Source: JBCBDX01 sp038529265 (GTDB taxonomy: Bacteria; Pseudomonadota; Alphaproteobacteria; Rhizobiales; Rhizobiaceae). From it: a stretch of 64,000 nt of DNA. The position numbers and the translations under genes were made by a program. This document shows, in pieces, positions 25,351 to 34,366 of the stretch. The stretch is taken from assembly GCA_038529265.1 (NCBI GenBank), contig JBCBDX010000009.1, positions 62,001 through 126,000 of the forward strand, in the 5' to 3' direction. Positions within the stretch are counted from its first letter, which is position 1; every line of letters starts with the position of its first letter. The notes below the pieces were generated by a model. The model did no database searches. It was given only the letters and a program-made list of their open reading frames with translations, and was not told where the DNA came from.

Positions 25351-25461
25351 TGATTTCCGTTACGCCCAAAGTCAGGACAACGCAAAGAAAGATTGCTGCT
25401 TGCTGCGCAAGCCACTGATGCCTAAATGAGGGGACATATTTTAATTTTGAAGGAAAACGCC

Positions 25462-25755
25462 GTGGGCCTTACGATCATCCAAACCCTGCTTTTTGCTTTG
25501 GACATTTATACGTGGATTTTGATCGCGGCGATTGTGGTCTCCTGGCTCTACGCTTTCCAGGTCATCAACACATCGAACCGCTTCGTGGGCATGGTGGCCG
25601 AATTTTTGCACAAGGCGACTGAGCCGCTTCTGCGCCCCATTCGGCGGTATATGCCGGATTTGGGCGGCATCGATATTTCACCAATCGTTCTGTTCGTCGG
25701 TATTTTCTTCTTGCAACGTTTCATCGTTAATGTTGTGGCGCCCGCCATCGTTTGA
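25462..25755 (+). CDS. YggT family membrane protein
   Basis: 97 residues from GTG 25462, which has AAGGAAA upstream; ATG 25426 would add twelve residues not expected in the family. Two YggT units: LLFALDIYTWILIAAIVVSW and SPIVLFVGIFFLQRFIVNVV. Between them is KATEPLLRPIRRYMPDLGGI, the conserved loop. Four or fewer membrane passes. The family is linked to cell-shape, septum or osmotic functions without a firm assignment. The stop overlaps the next gene's ATG (TGATG). Confidence 0.87.
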   Translation: MGLTIIQTLLFALDIYTWILIAAIVVSWLYAFQVINTSNRFVGMVAEFLHKATEPLLRPIRRYMPDLGGIDISPIVLFVGIFFLQRFIVNVVAPAIV

Positions 25756-26063
25756 TGACCTACCGGATTGGACGGAGTGAGCCTGATACTGTCCAGATTT
25801 TCATCAAGGTTACGCCCAATGCGGCTGAAGATGCGGTCGGTGCAGTTGAGCGGCAGGCAGATGACACTCTAAGGCTTGCTGTGCGTGTGCGCGCAACACC
25901 TGAAAATGGTGCCGCCAACACGGCTGTCATCAAGCTGCTCTCCAGACATTTTGGAATTTCAAAATCTGCTTTGCGTATGTCTCACGGACAGCAAGGCCGG
26001 TTGAAAACCATTGTTGCGCCAGACAGTGAGGCACTGAGAGCGCAGCTGGAAGCCTTGGTTTAG
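25755..26063 (+). CDS. DUF167 family protein (YggU)
   Basis: 102 residues from ATG 25755. The fold is marked by FIKVTPNAAEDAVGAVERQA, then RVRATPENGAANTAVIKLLS and FGISKSALRMSHGQQGRLKT. The family has a PUA-like/beta-alpha structure but no known reaction. It overlaps the YggT stop, and this yggT-yggU pairing is conserved in proteobacteria. Three bases separate it from the convergent ppa. Confidence 0.9.
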   Translation: MTYRIGRSEPDTVQIFIKVTPNAAEDAVGAVERQADDTLRLAVRVRATPENGAANTAVIKLLSRHFGISKSALRMSHGQQGRLKTIVAPDSEALRAQLEALV

Positions 26064-26066
26064 GCT

Positions 26067-26594
26067 CTATTTCTTGGCTCGCTCGATGGCTTCCACAATG
26101 AGCTGTTGAGCCACTTCCACACCCTGCCAGCCGCCTGTTTTCACCCACTTGCCCGGTTCTAGATCCTTGTAGTGCTCAAAAAAGTGCTCAATCTGCTGAA
26201 GCGTGATTTCCGGCAAATCCGAGTAATTGTGTACCTTGTCATAGCGTTTCGTGAGATGATGCGACGGAACTGCAATGACCTTCTCATCCTGGCCGGAATT
26301 GTCTTCCATGAGCATGACACCAATCGGACGGGCATTGATAACACATCCTGGAACAAGGGGGCGTGTATTGGCGATCAAAACATCAATCGGATCGCCATCA
26401 TCGGAAAGTGTGTGGGGCACAAAGCCGTAGTTTCCCGGGTAGGACATCGGCGTGTACAGAAACCGGTCCACGACCAAAGTGCCCGCTTCCTTATCCATCT
26501 CATACTTGATGGGGTGCCCACCCATTGGCACTTCGATAATCACATTGACATCTTCTGGCGGGTTATCGCCGATGGAAATCGCATCAATGCGCAT
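26067..26594 (-). CDS. ppa: Inorganic pyrophosphatase
   Basis: 175 residues, family I size. Blocks: VIIEVPMGGHPIKYEMDKEA, DRFLYTPMSYPGNYGFVPHT and the metal-binding signature DDGDPIDVLI, then KVIAVP and HYKDLEPGKWVKTGGWQ. It hydrolyses pyrophosphate to phosphate in the cytoplasm and so drives biosynthesis. AGGAG precedes the start. It stands alone between yggU and a secreted hypothetical protein. Confidence 0.97.
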   Translation of the reverse strand: MRIDAISIGDNPPEDVNVIIEVPMGGHPIKYEMDKEAGTLVVDRFLYTPMSYPGNYGFVPHTLSDDGDPIDVLIANTRPLVPGCVINARPIGVMLMEDNSGQDEKVIAVPSHHLTKRYDKVHNYSDLPEITLQQIEHFFEHYKDLEPGKWVKTGGWQGVEVAQQLIVEAIERAKK

Positions 26595-26730
26595 GGTTTT
26601 GGTGCTCCTGAAATTCTGACACGGGTCTATGCGGGATTGCCCGCCATATGCAACAAGACCTTAGGTCAGTGCGGTCTTTCATTGGCCTGTTGCATGAAGC
26701 GTGTCATAAGAGGTCAAACGGAAGATTGCC

Positions 26731-27339
26731 ATGAATATGTTCAGATTTTTTCCCGTGATTTTGGTTAGCCTTCACGCCCTACCGGTGCATGCACAGACCG
26801 TCACAAGTGAATATACAAAACTTGATGTTGGCGATGCTTGTACAACATTTGAAGCTGACGAGCTTGGCGCATCTTTTGCCTGCCCGGGATACGAAGGATA
26901 TGGCATTTTGTTTTCGGAATATGATCTGAGAACGTCCATCTTCTATGGTTATGTAGGTGAGTGGTACGCTGAGGGTGCTTGGGAAAGCTTCCAATCGTTC
27001 AATGCTGTCAACGACACCGTTGAATGGCGGCTCCATGACGGTGTTCCGCGCGCGTCTATCTTGCGCTGGTTCATTGATCATCCCGACCCGGATACCGGTT
27101 CGCCTTCTGAACGTACACGTGGCCAAGTGCTAGTGGTGTCAAAGGTTGCGCAGCCTGGCACGGGTGAAGGTTGCATCATGGCTTATGTTGATGCGCGCGC
27201 AAACAGTGATGCTAACATGCTGGCAAGGCAGGCTGCAGATACATTGTTGCCAACTTTCCGGTGCCGGATTGATGTGCCTGCCTATTTGGGTAGTGAAGGC
27301 CGATTTGCCGGCTTTCCTTCACGCACCTTTGGGCCATGA
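26731..27339 (+). CDS. Hypothetical secreted protein
   Basis: 202 residues. A signal peptide (MNMFRFFPVILVSLHALPVHA) precedes the mature chain starting QTVTSEY, so it is probably periplasmic. Four cysteines in the mature part (DACTTF, SFACPGY, EGCIMAY, TFRCRID) suggest two disulfides. Aromatic-rich blocks such as TSIFYGYVGEWYAEGAWESF imply a beta-rich domain. I do not recognise a family. Neighbours (ppa, a GNAT protein) give no hint. ATG 26737 is an alternative start. Confidence 0.65.
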   Translation: MNMFRFFPVILVSLHALPVHAQTVTSEYTKLDVGDACTTFEADELGASFACPGYEGYGILFSEYDLRTSIFYGYVGEWYAEGAWESFQSFNAVNDTVEWRLHDGVPRASILRWFIDHPDPDTGSPSERTRGQVLVVSKVAQPGTGEGCIMAYVDARANSDANMLARQAADTLLPTFRCRIDVPAYLGSEGRFAGFPSRTFGP

Positions 27340-27348
27340 GGCACTTTC

Positions 27349-27855
27349 TCAGCGCCAAACGTACGCGATTTTCTTGATTGATTTTCCCGCGAAGATTTCA
27401 TGGCCTTCGGCTACGTCTTCGCCGCCCAGATTGGCGTAGAATGCGTTTGCGTTGACGTTTTCTTCCAGCGTCCAAACTACCAGCCCTTGGCAACCATGAC
27501 GGTGCAGTTCGCGCCTTGCAGCATCAAACATACGTTTACCTAGTCCCACACCTTGGTATTCCGGCAAAAGGTACAGTTCGTAAATCTCGCCATCTTGCGG
27601 CAGTGATCGCGCGCGGTTCAAACCATATGTAATGTAGCCAACAATCTCACCGGCCATTTCCGCTGTCATGATACAGGTTCCACGCTTGACGGCACGAACC
27701 CACCAATCGCCATTGCGGCGGTTGATCATGGACAGAAGAGATGCATGTGGCAGAATACCGGCATAGGCATGCTGCCAAGCGGTTGCATGTACATGGGCAA
27801 TCGCTTCACCGTCATCGGTAGTCGCGGGACGTATGTCTATGGTTAACAGCGTCAT
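27349..27855 (-). CDS. GNAT family N-acetyltransferase
   Basis: 168 residues from ATG 27855 (MTLLTIDIRPATTDDGEAIA); an upstream extension is unlikely to be used. The acetyl-CoA binding motif A is YELYLLPEYQGVGLGKRMFD (RxxGxG/A variant QGVGLG), followed by motif B LVVWTLEENVNANAFYANLG. The substrate is unknown. The C-terminal HEIFAGKSIKKIAYVWR is typical of the small GNATs acting on free amino compounds. It lies 90 bases downstream of typA on the same strand. Confidence 0.85.
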   Translation of the reverse strand: MTLLTIDIRPATTDDGEAIAHVHATAWQHAYAGILPHASLLSMINRRNGDWWVRAVKRGTCIMTAEMAGEIVGYITYGLNRARSLPQDGEIYELYLLPEYQGVGLGKRMFDAARRELHRHGCQGLVVWTLEENVNANAFYANLGGEDVAEGHEIFAGKSIKKIAYVWR

Positions 27856-27945
27856 AACTGCCACCATGGGCCAGCTTAGCGCAGGCGGCAACCTTGTTGG
27901 GGCCACCGCCATCATTTTTCACAGTTTCGACATGCTTGGATGACG

Positions 27946-29772
27946 CTAGGACGCCAGCGCGTTCCGGCTTTTTTCAAACCGCTTGCGCTCATGGGTGTCG
28001 AGGTAAAGTTTGCGCAGGCGGATCGATTTCGGTGTCACTTCCACCAGTTCATCGTCCTGGATCCAAGATAGTGCGCGTTCCAGTGTCATCTTGATGGGTG
28101 GGGTAAGTTTCACCGCATCATCCTTGCCTGCTGCACGCACATTTGTGAGTTTTTTGCCCTTCAGGACGTTAACTTCCAGATCATTGTCTCGCGTGTGAAT
28201 GCCGATGATCATCCCTTGATAGACCTTCGCGCCCGGGTCGATAACCATTGGCCCGCGGTCTTCCAGATTGAACAGTGCGTAGGCGACGGCTTCGCCCTGC
28301 TCCATGGAAATCAACACGCCGTTGACCCGTCCTTTGATTTCACCACGATAGGGTGCGTATTCATGAAACAGACGGTTCATGATGGCCGTGCCCTTGGTGT
28401 CTGTCATCAATTCTGACTGATAGCCGATAAGGCCCCGGGTCGGCGCATGGAAAACCAGTCGTACCCGATTGCCGCCCGAAGGGCGCAGTTCGAGCATGTC
28501 GCCTTTGCGCTCCTGCATTTTTTGAACGACGGTGCCGGAGTGTTCATCATCCACGTCGATGACGACTTCCTCAATTGGTTCGAGAAGCTGGCCGTTGTCG
28601 TTCTTTTTCATCACCACACGCGGACGTGAAATAGACAGTTCAAACCCCTCACGGCGCATGGTTTCGATCAGAACCGCCAGTTGCAGTTCGCCGCGTCCCG
28701 AAACGTAAAACGAATCCTTCTCTGCGGAGTCTTCGATTTTGAGCGCAACATTGCCTTCCGCTTCTTTCATCAAGCGATCGCGGATGACCCGGCTGGTTAC
28801 CTTGTCACCTTCAGTGCCAGCGAGCGGCGAGTCATTGACGATGAAACTCATGGTCACCGTTGGAGGGTCAATCGGTTGCGCTTGTAGCGGTTCGGCCACA
28901 GATGGATCGCAGAATGTGTCTGCAACGGTTCCCTTCTGAAGGCCCGCAATGGCAACAATGTCTCCGGCAACACCTTCATCAATCGGCTGTCTTTCAAGGC
29001 CACGGAACGCGAGAATTTTGGAAACGCGACCGCTTTCAAGCAGTTCACCATCCTGATTGAGCACTTTGATGGTCTGGTTTGGTTTGACGGAACCGGATTG
29101 AATGCGGCCCGTAATGATGCGGCCCAAAAACGGGTTTGCTTCAAGGATCGTCCCGATCATTCGAAACGGGCCTTCAGCAACAGTGGGTTCGGGCACATGT
29201 TTGAGCACCAGATCAAACAATGGCTTGAGTGATGCGTCCTCCGGCTTTTCCGGGTTTGCGTCCATCCACCCGTCACGGCCGGATCCATAAAGGATCGGGA
29301 AGTCCAGCTGCTCATCCGTCGCATCGAGCGCGGCAAAGAGGTCGAACACTTCATTGACCACTTCGTCGGCGCGTGCATCTGGCCGGTCGATCTTGTTAAC
29401 CGCGACAATCGGGCGAAGACCAACTTTCAGCGCTTTGCCAACCACAAACTTGGTCTGCGGCATCGGGCCCTCAGCGGCGTCGACCAGCAGCACGGCGCCA
29501 TCGACCATATTGAGAATACGCTCCACTTCACCGCCAAAATCGGCGTGGCCGGGGGTATCAACAATGTTGATACGCGTACCTTCCCACTCAACGGACGTGG
29601 CCTTTGCAAGGATCGTGATCCCGCGTTCTTTTTCGATGTCACCGGAATCCAGCGCCCGTTCGGTGACCTGCTGATTGTCGCGGTAGACACCGGACTGTTT
29701 GAGAAGCTCATCGACAAGGGTCGTTTTACCATGGTCGACGTGCGCGATGATCGCGATGTTACGAAGTGCCAT
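27946..29772 (-). CDS. typA: Translational GTPase TypA/BipA
   Basis: 608 residues from ATG 29772 (MALRNIAIIAHVDHGKTTLV), twelve codons inside a longer open frame. The G1 motif is AHVDHGKTT, then RGITILAKAT (switch I), DTPGHADFGGEVER (G3) and NKIDRPDARADE (G4). Domains II, III, V and the TypA C-terminal domain follow, with GRGELQLAVLIETMRREG and GLIGYQSELMTDTKGTAIM. It is a ribosome-associated GTPase needed for 50S assembly and growth under cold or stress. Confidence 0.96.
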   Translation of the reverse strand: MALRNIAIIAHVDHGKTTLVDELLKQSGVYRDNQQVTERALDSGDIEKERGITILAKATSVEWEGTRINIVDTPGHADFGGEVERILNMVDGAVLLVDAAEGPMPQTKFVVGKALKVGLRPIVAVNKIDRPDARADEVVNEVFDLFAALDATDEQLDFPILYGSGRDGWMDANPEKPEDASLKPLFDLVLKHVPEPTVAEGPFRMIGTILEANPFLGRIITGRIQSGSVKPNQTIKVLNQDGELLESGRVSKILAFRGLERQPIDEGVAGDIVAIAGLQKGTVADTFCDPSVAEPLQAQPIDPPTVTMSFIVNDSPLAGTEGDKVTSRVIRDRLMKEAEGNVALKIEDSAEKDSFYVSGRGELQLAVLIETMRREGFELSISRPRVVMKKNDNGQLLEPIEEVVIDVDDEHSGTVVQKMQERKGDMLELRPSGGNRVRLVFHAPTRGLIGYQSELMTDTKGTAIMNRLFHEYAPYRGEIKGRVNGVLISMEQGEAVAYALFNLEDRGPMVIDPGAKVYQGMIIGIHTRDNDLEVNVLKGKKLTNVRAAGKDDAVKLTPPIKMTLERALSWIQDDELVEVTPKSIRLRKLYLDTHERKRFEKSRNALAS

Positions 29773-29877
29773 TTGAATATTCCGGGAGTTCATACGCCCC
29801 GGATACACATGTTCGGAGCGGTGCGGTTCATGTTGCAGCGCGCATAACGCAAAATGGTGCCAAACGAAATGCCCTTG

Positions 29878-30870
29878 TTAGCAATAATCCTCCACGCCCA
29901 GCGCCTGCGCATGGCTGTATCGCGCGCCATGGCACCAGCCTACGGGAAGTAGTTCCTCAATTCTGGCTAAGTCTTCGCGAGAAAGAAGCAGATCGGCCGC
30001 TGCCGCATCTTCGGCCAGATGGTCCGAAGATCTGGTGCCGGGGATCGATACGGAGTTAGGAGCCATCGCAAATGTCCAAGCAATGGCGAGTGTTGATGTT
30101 GCCACGCCTTTCTCGCGCGCGAAGGCGCGTAGAGCCTGAACTCTTTCCAGGTTTGCGGTCAGATTGGGCTCGGTAAACCGGGGATTTGCTTGTCGGAAGT
30201 CAACATCAGGAAATTGATCCCGATCTGGATCCTTGTCTGTCAGCAGTCCGCGTCCGACCGGCGAAAAGGATACAAAGGTGGCGCCGACTTTTTCGCACAT
30301 TTGTAGAAGACCGAGTTCAGGCACCCTCGTCTGCAAGGAATATTCCGATTGAACAGCAGCGATCGGATGCACTTTGGATGCGCGCTCGAGTGTCGCAGGT
30401 TGGATTTCAGAAAGGCCGATCGCGCCGATTTTTCCTTCCTCGATGAAGCGGGTCAGCGTACCCATCATCTCTTCGACCGGTACACGCTGGTCGCGCCGAT
30501 GGATATAGAAAAGCTCCACATGGTCCGTGCCGAGGCGCTTCAGGGAAGCCTCCAGTTCAGCGCGCAGATAGGGCTCGTCGTTGCGGAAGTCACGTTCCGG
30601 GGCAGTGATAATGCTTGCCTTGGTCGCGATGATGAATTGATCTCGCGCGCCGGGATTGTTCCTTAGGAACGAGCCGATCACGTTTTCTGATACGCCCATC
30701 CCGTAAATGTTAGCCGTATCAATGTGATTGACGCCCAGATCGAGCGTTTTGGCCAGCGTCGCATGGCTTTGCGCCTCATCGGTCGCACCATAAATGCCGC
30801 CAAAGCTCATGGCACCAAGGCCAACTGCGCCCACCTTCGGGCCGGATTGGCCCAATTGCACTTGTCTCAT
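29878..30870 (-). CDS. Aldo/keto reductase
   Basis: 330 residues. It begins MRQVQLGQSGPKVGAVGLGAM and contains NHIDTANIYGMGVSENVIGS, with the catalytic Asp and Tyr, and ELFYIHRRDQRVPVEEMMGT with the expected His region. Also present are AVQSEYSLQTR and FSPVGRGLLT. It is a (beta/alpha)8 NADPH-dependent reductase of the AKR12/13-like group resembling yeast pyridoxal reductase and YajO-type proteins. The substrate is unknown. It lies 16 bases downstream of the M3 peptidase gene on the same strand. Confidence 0.88.
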   Translation of the reverse strand: MRQVQLGQSGPKVGAVGLGAMSFGGIYGATDEAQSHATLAKTLDLGVNHIDTANIYGMGVSENVIGSFLRNNPGARDQFIIATKASIITAPERDFRNDEPYLRAELEASLKRLGTDHVELFYIHRRDQRVPVEEMMGTLTRFIEEGKIGAIGLSEIQPATLERASKVHPIAAVQSEYSLQTRVPELGLLQMCEKVGATFVSFSPVGRGLLTDKDPDRDQFPDVDFRQANPRFTEPNLTANLERVQALRAFAREKGVATSTLAIAWTFAMAPNSVSIPGTRSSDHLAEDAAAADLLLSREDLARIEELLPVGWCHGARYSHAQALGVEDYC

Positions 30871-30886
30871 ATTTTGTATTCCGTCC

Positions 30887-32929
30887 TCAGATCAGCCCGC
30901 GGCCTTCCAGCATTGCATCGGGTGTGGGCAGCTTGCCGCGAAAACCCAGATAGGCGTCCTCGGGCTCCATCGTACCGCCGGTGGAAAGAATGTTGGCGCG
31001 AAGCTTTTGAGCCAGTTCTGCATTGAACGGATCGCCCGATTCCTCAAATGCGCTGAAGGCATCAGCATCAAGAACTTCAGACCACATATAGGAGTAGTAG
31101 CCCGCAGCATAACCATCGCCGGAAAAGATGTGCAGGAAATGCGGTGAGCGATGACGCATCACCATGGCATCTGGCATTGCCAAGTCTTTCAGCGTCTGGG
31201 CTTCAAAATTGAGTGGGTCGGATGGTGTTTCTTCCTGCCGGTGGTAAGCCATGTCTACCAACGCTGATGAAGTATATTCGACCGTGTCAAAGCCTGCATT
31301 GAAGGTTTGGGCGGCCAAAACCTTGTCGAGCAGCTCCTTGGGCATGGGTTCGCCTGTCTCAAAGTGGACCGCAAACTTTTCCAGCACCTCCGGCACCGTC
31401 AGCCAGTGTTCGTAAAGTTGGGAAGGCAATTCTACAAAGTCGCGGCTGACCGATGTGCCCGAAACGCTTGGATAGGTCACATCCGACAGCATGCCATGCA
31501 GCGCGTGACCGAACTCATGGAAAAGCGTGCGAGCATCATCAAAAGAAATGAGTGCAGGTTCGCCATCGGCGGGTTTTGCGAAGTTCATCGTGTTGGTGAT
31601 GATTGGGGTTTCACCCTTCAGTTTGGATTGCGTGCGGATGGCGCTCATCCACGCGCCGGAACGTTTGGACGGCCGGGCGAAATAATCGGCGACAAAGAGC
31701 GCCTGGTGGCTGCCATCGGGATTGAGCACTTCCCAAGTGCGCGCTTCCGGGTGAAGCCAATCAACACCAGCTACGCGTTTGAATGATAGGCCAAATAGTC
31801 TGCCCGCCACCCAAAAGGCGGCCTCAATCATATTTTCGAGCTTCAGATAGGGTTTCGTGTCCTCATCCGAATAGTCAAAGCGCTCTTTACGAATGCGTTC
31901 TGCATAGTGGCGCCAATCGGATGCTTGTAGTGGCTCGTTGATGCCGTCGGCGTTCATTAAAGCGCGAATGTCATCAGCTTCCTCAATGGCGCGGTTTTGG
32001 GCTTTCTCCCAGACGGTTTCTAGAAGCTCCATGACTGCCCCGGGCGTTTTTGCCATGGTGCCGTCCAGTTTCAGTTCAGCGAAGGTGGTAAAGCCGAGAA
32101 GCTTGGCCTTTTCAGCACGCAAACGCAGCGTCTCTTCGATGATGGCACCATTATCTGTTTCGCCGCCACTGTCCCCGCGCGACGTCCAAGCGGCAAACGC
32201 CTTTTCGCGCAAGTCGCGCCGTTTGGAAGACACCAGGAAAGGCACCATGACGGAACGTGATGCGGTGACCGCATACTGACCATCATGACCGCGTTCGGTG
32301 GCGACGCCTGCCATGGTGGACTTCAAGTCCGCAGGTATGCCGTCCAGGTCTGCCTCATCAAGCGGCATGATCCAGTCACCTTCGTCCTTGAGGACATTTT
32401 GCGAAAATTGTGTGCCGAGGGAAGCCAGTCGTTCGTTGATGGCTATCAGTCTGGCTTGCTCTTCGCCGACCAACGCTGCACCCATACGAATGAAACCACG
32501 CCGAGTTTTCTTCAGCACCTGCTTTTGCTCTGGCGTCAAACTCAGTTGATCGCGCTTTTCCCACAGTGTTTCAATGCGCTCAAAGAGCTCCCGGTTTTTT
32601 GCAATCTCACCGGAATGACGGGCAAATTCGGGAGCAAACTCGCGCTCCAACGCTTGGATGTCATCATTGGTGTGATTGCCGCCCTTGGTAAAGAACAGCG
32701 ATGCGGCTTTGCTCAGCGTCTCGCCAGCATACTCTAGCGCGTCGATGGTGTTTTCAAAGGTTGGCGTGTCCGCATTGGAGGCAATTGCTTTGATCTCTTC
32801 GATATTGTCTGCAAATCCTTGGCGCAGCGCAATCGCAAAATCACCATCGGCAATTTGCGAGTAATTGGGCAGTCCTTTTGGACCGGTCCAGTTCAGAATC
32901 GCCGGATTGATGCTTTCATTTGCCGTCAT
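30887..32929 (-). CDS. M3 family metallopeptidase (oligopeptidase A / Dcp-like)
   Basis: 680 residues. The zinc site HEFGHALHGML is near residue 467, with the second ligand Glu in the helix following. N-terminal blocks NPAILNWTGPKGLPNYSQIA, FFTKGGNHTNDDIQAL and GGETDNGAIIEETLRLRAEK are typical of the PrlC/Dcp group. It degrades short peptides in the cytoplasm; no signal peptide is seen. Size and KLDGTMAKTPGAVMELLETV fit Dcp (peptidyl-dipeptidase) and OpdA about equally. Confidence 0.9.
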   Translation of the reverse strand: MTANESINPAILNWTGPKGLPNYSQIADGDFAIALRQGFADNIEEIKAIASNADTPTFENTIDALEYAGETLSKAASLFFTKGGNHTNDDIQALEREFAPEFARHSGEIAKNRELFERIETLWEKRDQLSLTPEQKQVLKKTRRGFIRMGAALVGEEQARLIAINERLASLGTQFSQNVLKDEGDWIMPLDEADLDGIPADLKSTMAGVATERGHDGQYAVTASRSVMVPFLVSSKRRDLREKAFAAWTSRGDSGGETDNGAIIEETLRLRAEKAKLLGFTTFAELKLDGTMAKTPGAVMELLETVWEKAQNRAIEEADDIRALMNADGINEPLQASDWRHYAERIRKERFDYSDEDTKPYLKLENMIEAAFWVAGRLFGLSFKRVAGVDWLHPEARTWEVLNPDGSHQALFVADYFARPSKRSGAWMSAIRTQSKLKGETPIITNTMNFAKPADGEPALISFDDARTLFHEFGHALHGMLSDVTYPSVSGTSVSRDFVELPSQLYEHWLTVPEVLEKFAVHFETGEPMPKELLDKVLAAQTFNAGFDTVEYTSSALVDMAYHRQEETPSDPLNFEAQTLKDLAMPDAMVMRHRSPHFLHIFSGDGYAAGYYSYMWSEVLDADAFSAFEESGDPFNAELAQKLRANILSTGGTMEPEDAYLGFRGKLPTPDAMLEGRGLI

Positions 32930-32987
32930 GGCGCGCTCCCTGTTCTGATCGGAGCATGTAGGCCCGATACCCTGTTAGGCCAAGGCC

Positions 32988-34322
32988 TTACCGCAATTGT
33001 GTGATGCGGTCGTTGATGCTCTCGCGGACCGCTTCCCAGAGAATGGAAAATGACTGGAAGCCCTCGTCGGAGACTTCGTCAGTGTCCAGAGCGATCACCA
33101 CAGTTTGTAAAACATCAGCCAACTCGATTTTCAGTGCATGCAGCTCTTGGACATCATCTTCCAGGAAGGCGCGTTTTTGGATGTCTAGGATCTGGTAATT
33201 ATAAATATCAGCACGGTTTTTCTGACCCGCATTCAATCGTGAGCGAAGGGCGAACAGGCTAGAGATCAACAAGGTGGCAACTGTTACCATCAACGCCAGT
33301 GGTTCAGCATTCTCCTGAATAAAGCTTGGTTCGTTTCGAAGGTAAAACGCTTCGGCACCATCGTGTAGTGGTACCGAAAGACCACGGCTTTGATCTGGCT
33401 GTGCAATGGCGGAAGCCAACGAAAAACGGATCGTCAGATCAAGGCGGTGTTCAAACAGGATGCGTGTTAGTTCGCGAATGGCATCGTCGGAAATATTCTC
33501 ACGTGACACCAAAATGCGGTCGACCGAAGGCGTGGGCAAATCCATGCCCGGAACGGGTGTCGCGCCCGTATACGTTCCAGCCGGTATCATAGCCGGTTCC
33601 AGGAATGGTCGCTTCACAGCAATCGCTGACGCTTGCCGAACTGGTACCAAGCGAAGGCGCAAACCCTTCAGTTGCGCATCTTCAAACAAACGGATCAGCT
33701 TGGCGTCCCGCAGCGAACGGGTTGCAAACAGCGCATCAACATTGCCATTCAAAAGCCGTTCCGCGCCCTTTGCAAAAGGTTCCGCATCCCAGTCCATCGT
33801 GTCGATGGACAGATCATAGTGATCACCCAAAACCCAGAAAGACCGAAAGGCGTCTGTTCCAAATGGCGGGATCGAAACGGAGGCGCGGGCCAAATCATTC
33901 ACGGAACGAATACCTGCTTCACTGCGCGAGATCACATGCATAATGTCAGGATATAAATTCGCGATCACACGGACGTCGGAAACCACCGGCGTGTCTGAAC
34001 GGATAACGGCCGTATCGATTTCACCCCGATTGAGCAGAGCAATGTTTTGTGAGGCATCAATGGTTGGGCGCACGGACAATCGCAAAGTGTCTGAATGCCT
34101 GATGACGACCTCCGCCACCTCTCGCATAAGGACATAGGCATCTGAACCAAGCGGTCCGGTCGCCACGGTTAGTCGCATTGGTTCCCGGTCTCGATTGAGC
34201 CAGAAAGCGCCAGCCACGGCGCTGATCAAAATGACAATCAGTGCAAAAGCCAGAAATCGACCGGTTTGCGACGAACGCTCCGACTTCGCATTGGCATCAC
34301 CATTTTGTCTCATCGGTTCCAT
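32988..34322 (-). CDS. TAXI-type solute-binding protein with two membrane anchors
   Basis: 444 residues (ATG 34313 is an alternative start). A membrane helix at about 22-42 (FLAFALIVILISAVAGAFWL) precedes a periplasmic TAXI/NMT1-like binding domain (about 50-330): MRLTVATGPLGSDAYVLMRE, NIALLNRGEIDTAVIRSDTP, VSIPPFGTDAFRSFWVLGDH, MIPAGTYTGATPVPG. A second helix (about 340-360, LMVTVATLLISSLFALRS) leads to a roughly 85-residue helical cytoplasmic tail. Classical TAXI proteins are soluble subunits of TRAP transporters; no TRAP permease lies next to it, so this one may be a sensor or scaffold. Confidence 0.82.
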   Translation of the reverse strand: MEPMRQNGDANAKSERSSQTGRFLAFALIVILISAVAGAFWLNRDREPMRLTVATGPLGSDAYVLMREVAEVVIRHSDTLRLSVRPTIDASQNIALLNRGEIDTAVIRSDTPVVSDVRVIANLYPDIMHVISRSEAGIRSVNDLARASVSIPPFGTDAFRSFWVLGDHYDLSIDTMDWDAEPFAKGAERLLNGNVDALFATRSLRDAKLIRLFEDAQLKGLRLRLVPVRQASAIAVKRPFLEPAMIPAGTYTGATPVPGMDLPTPSVDRILVSRENISDDAIRELTRILFEHRLDLTIRFSLASAIAQPDQSRGLSVPLHDGAEAFYLRNEPSFIQENAEPLALMVTVATLLISSLFALRSRLNAGQKNRADIYNYQILDIQKRAFLEDDVQELHALKIELADVLQTVVIALDTDEVSDEGFQSFSILWEAVRESINDRITQLR

Positions 34323-34366
34323 AGGCGTTGGATCGGCCCCACCCGAAAAACTCTTAGGCCCGATTG

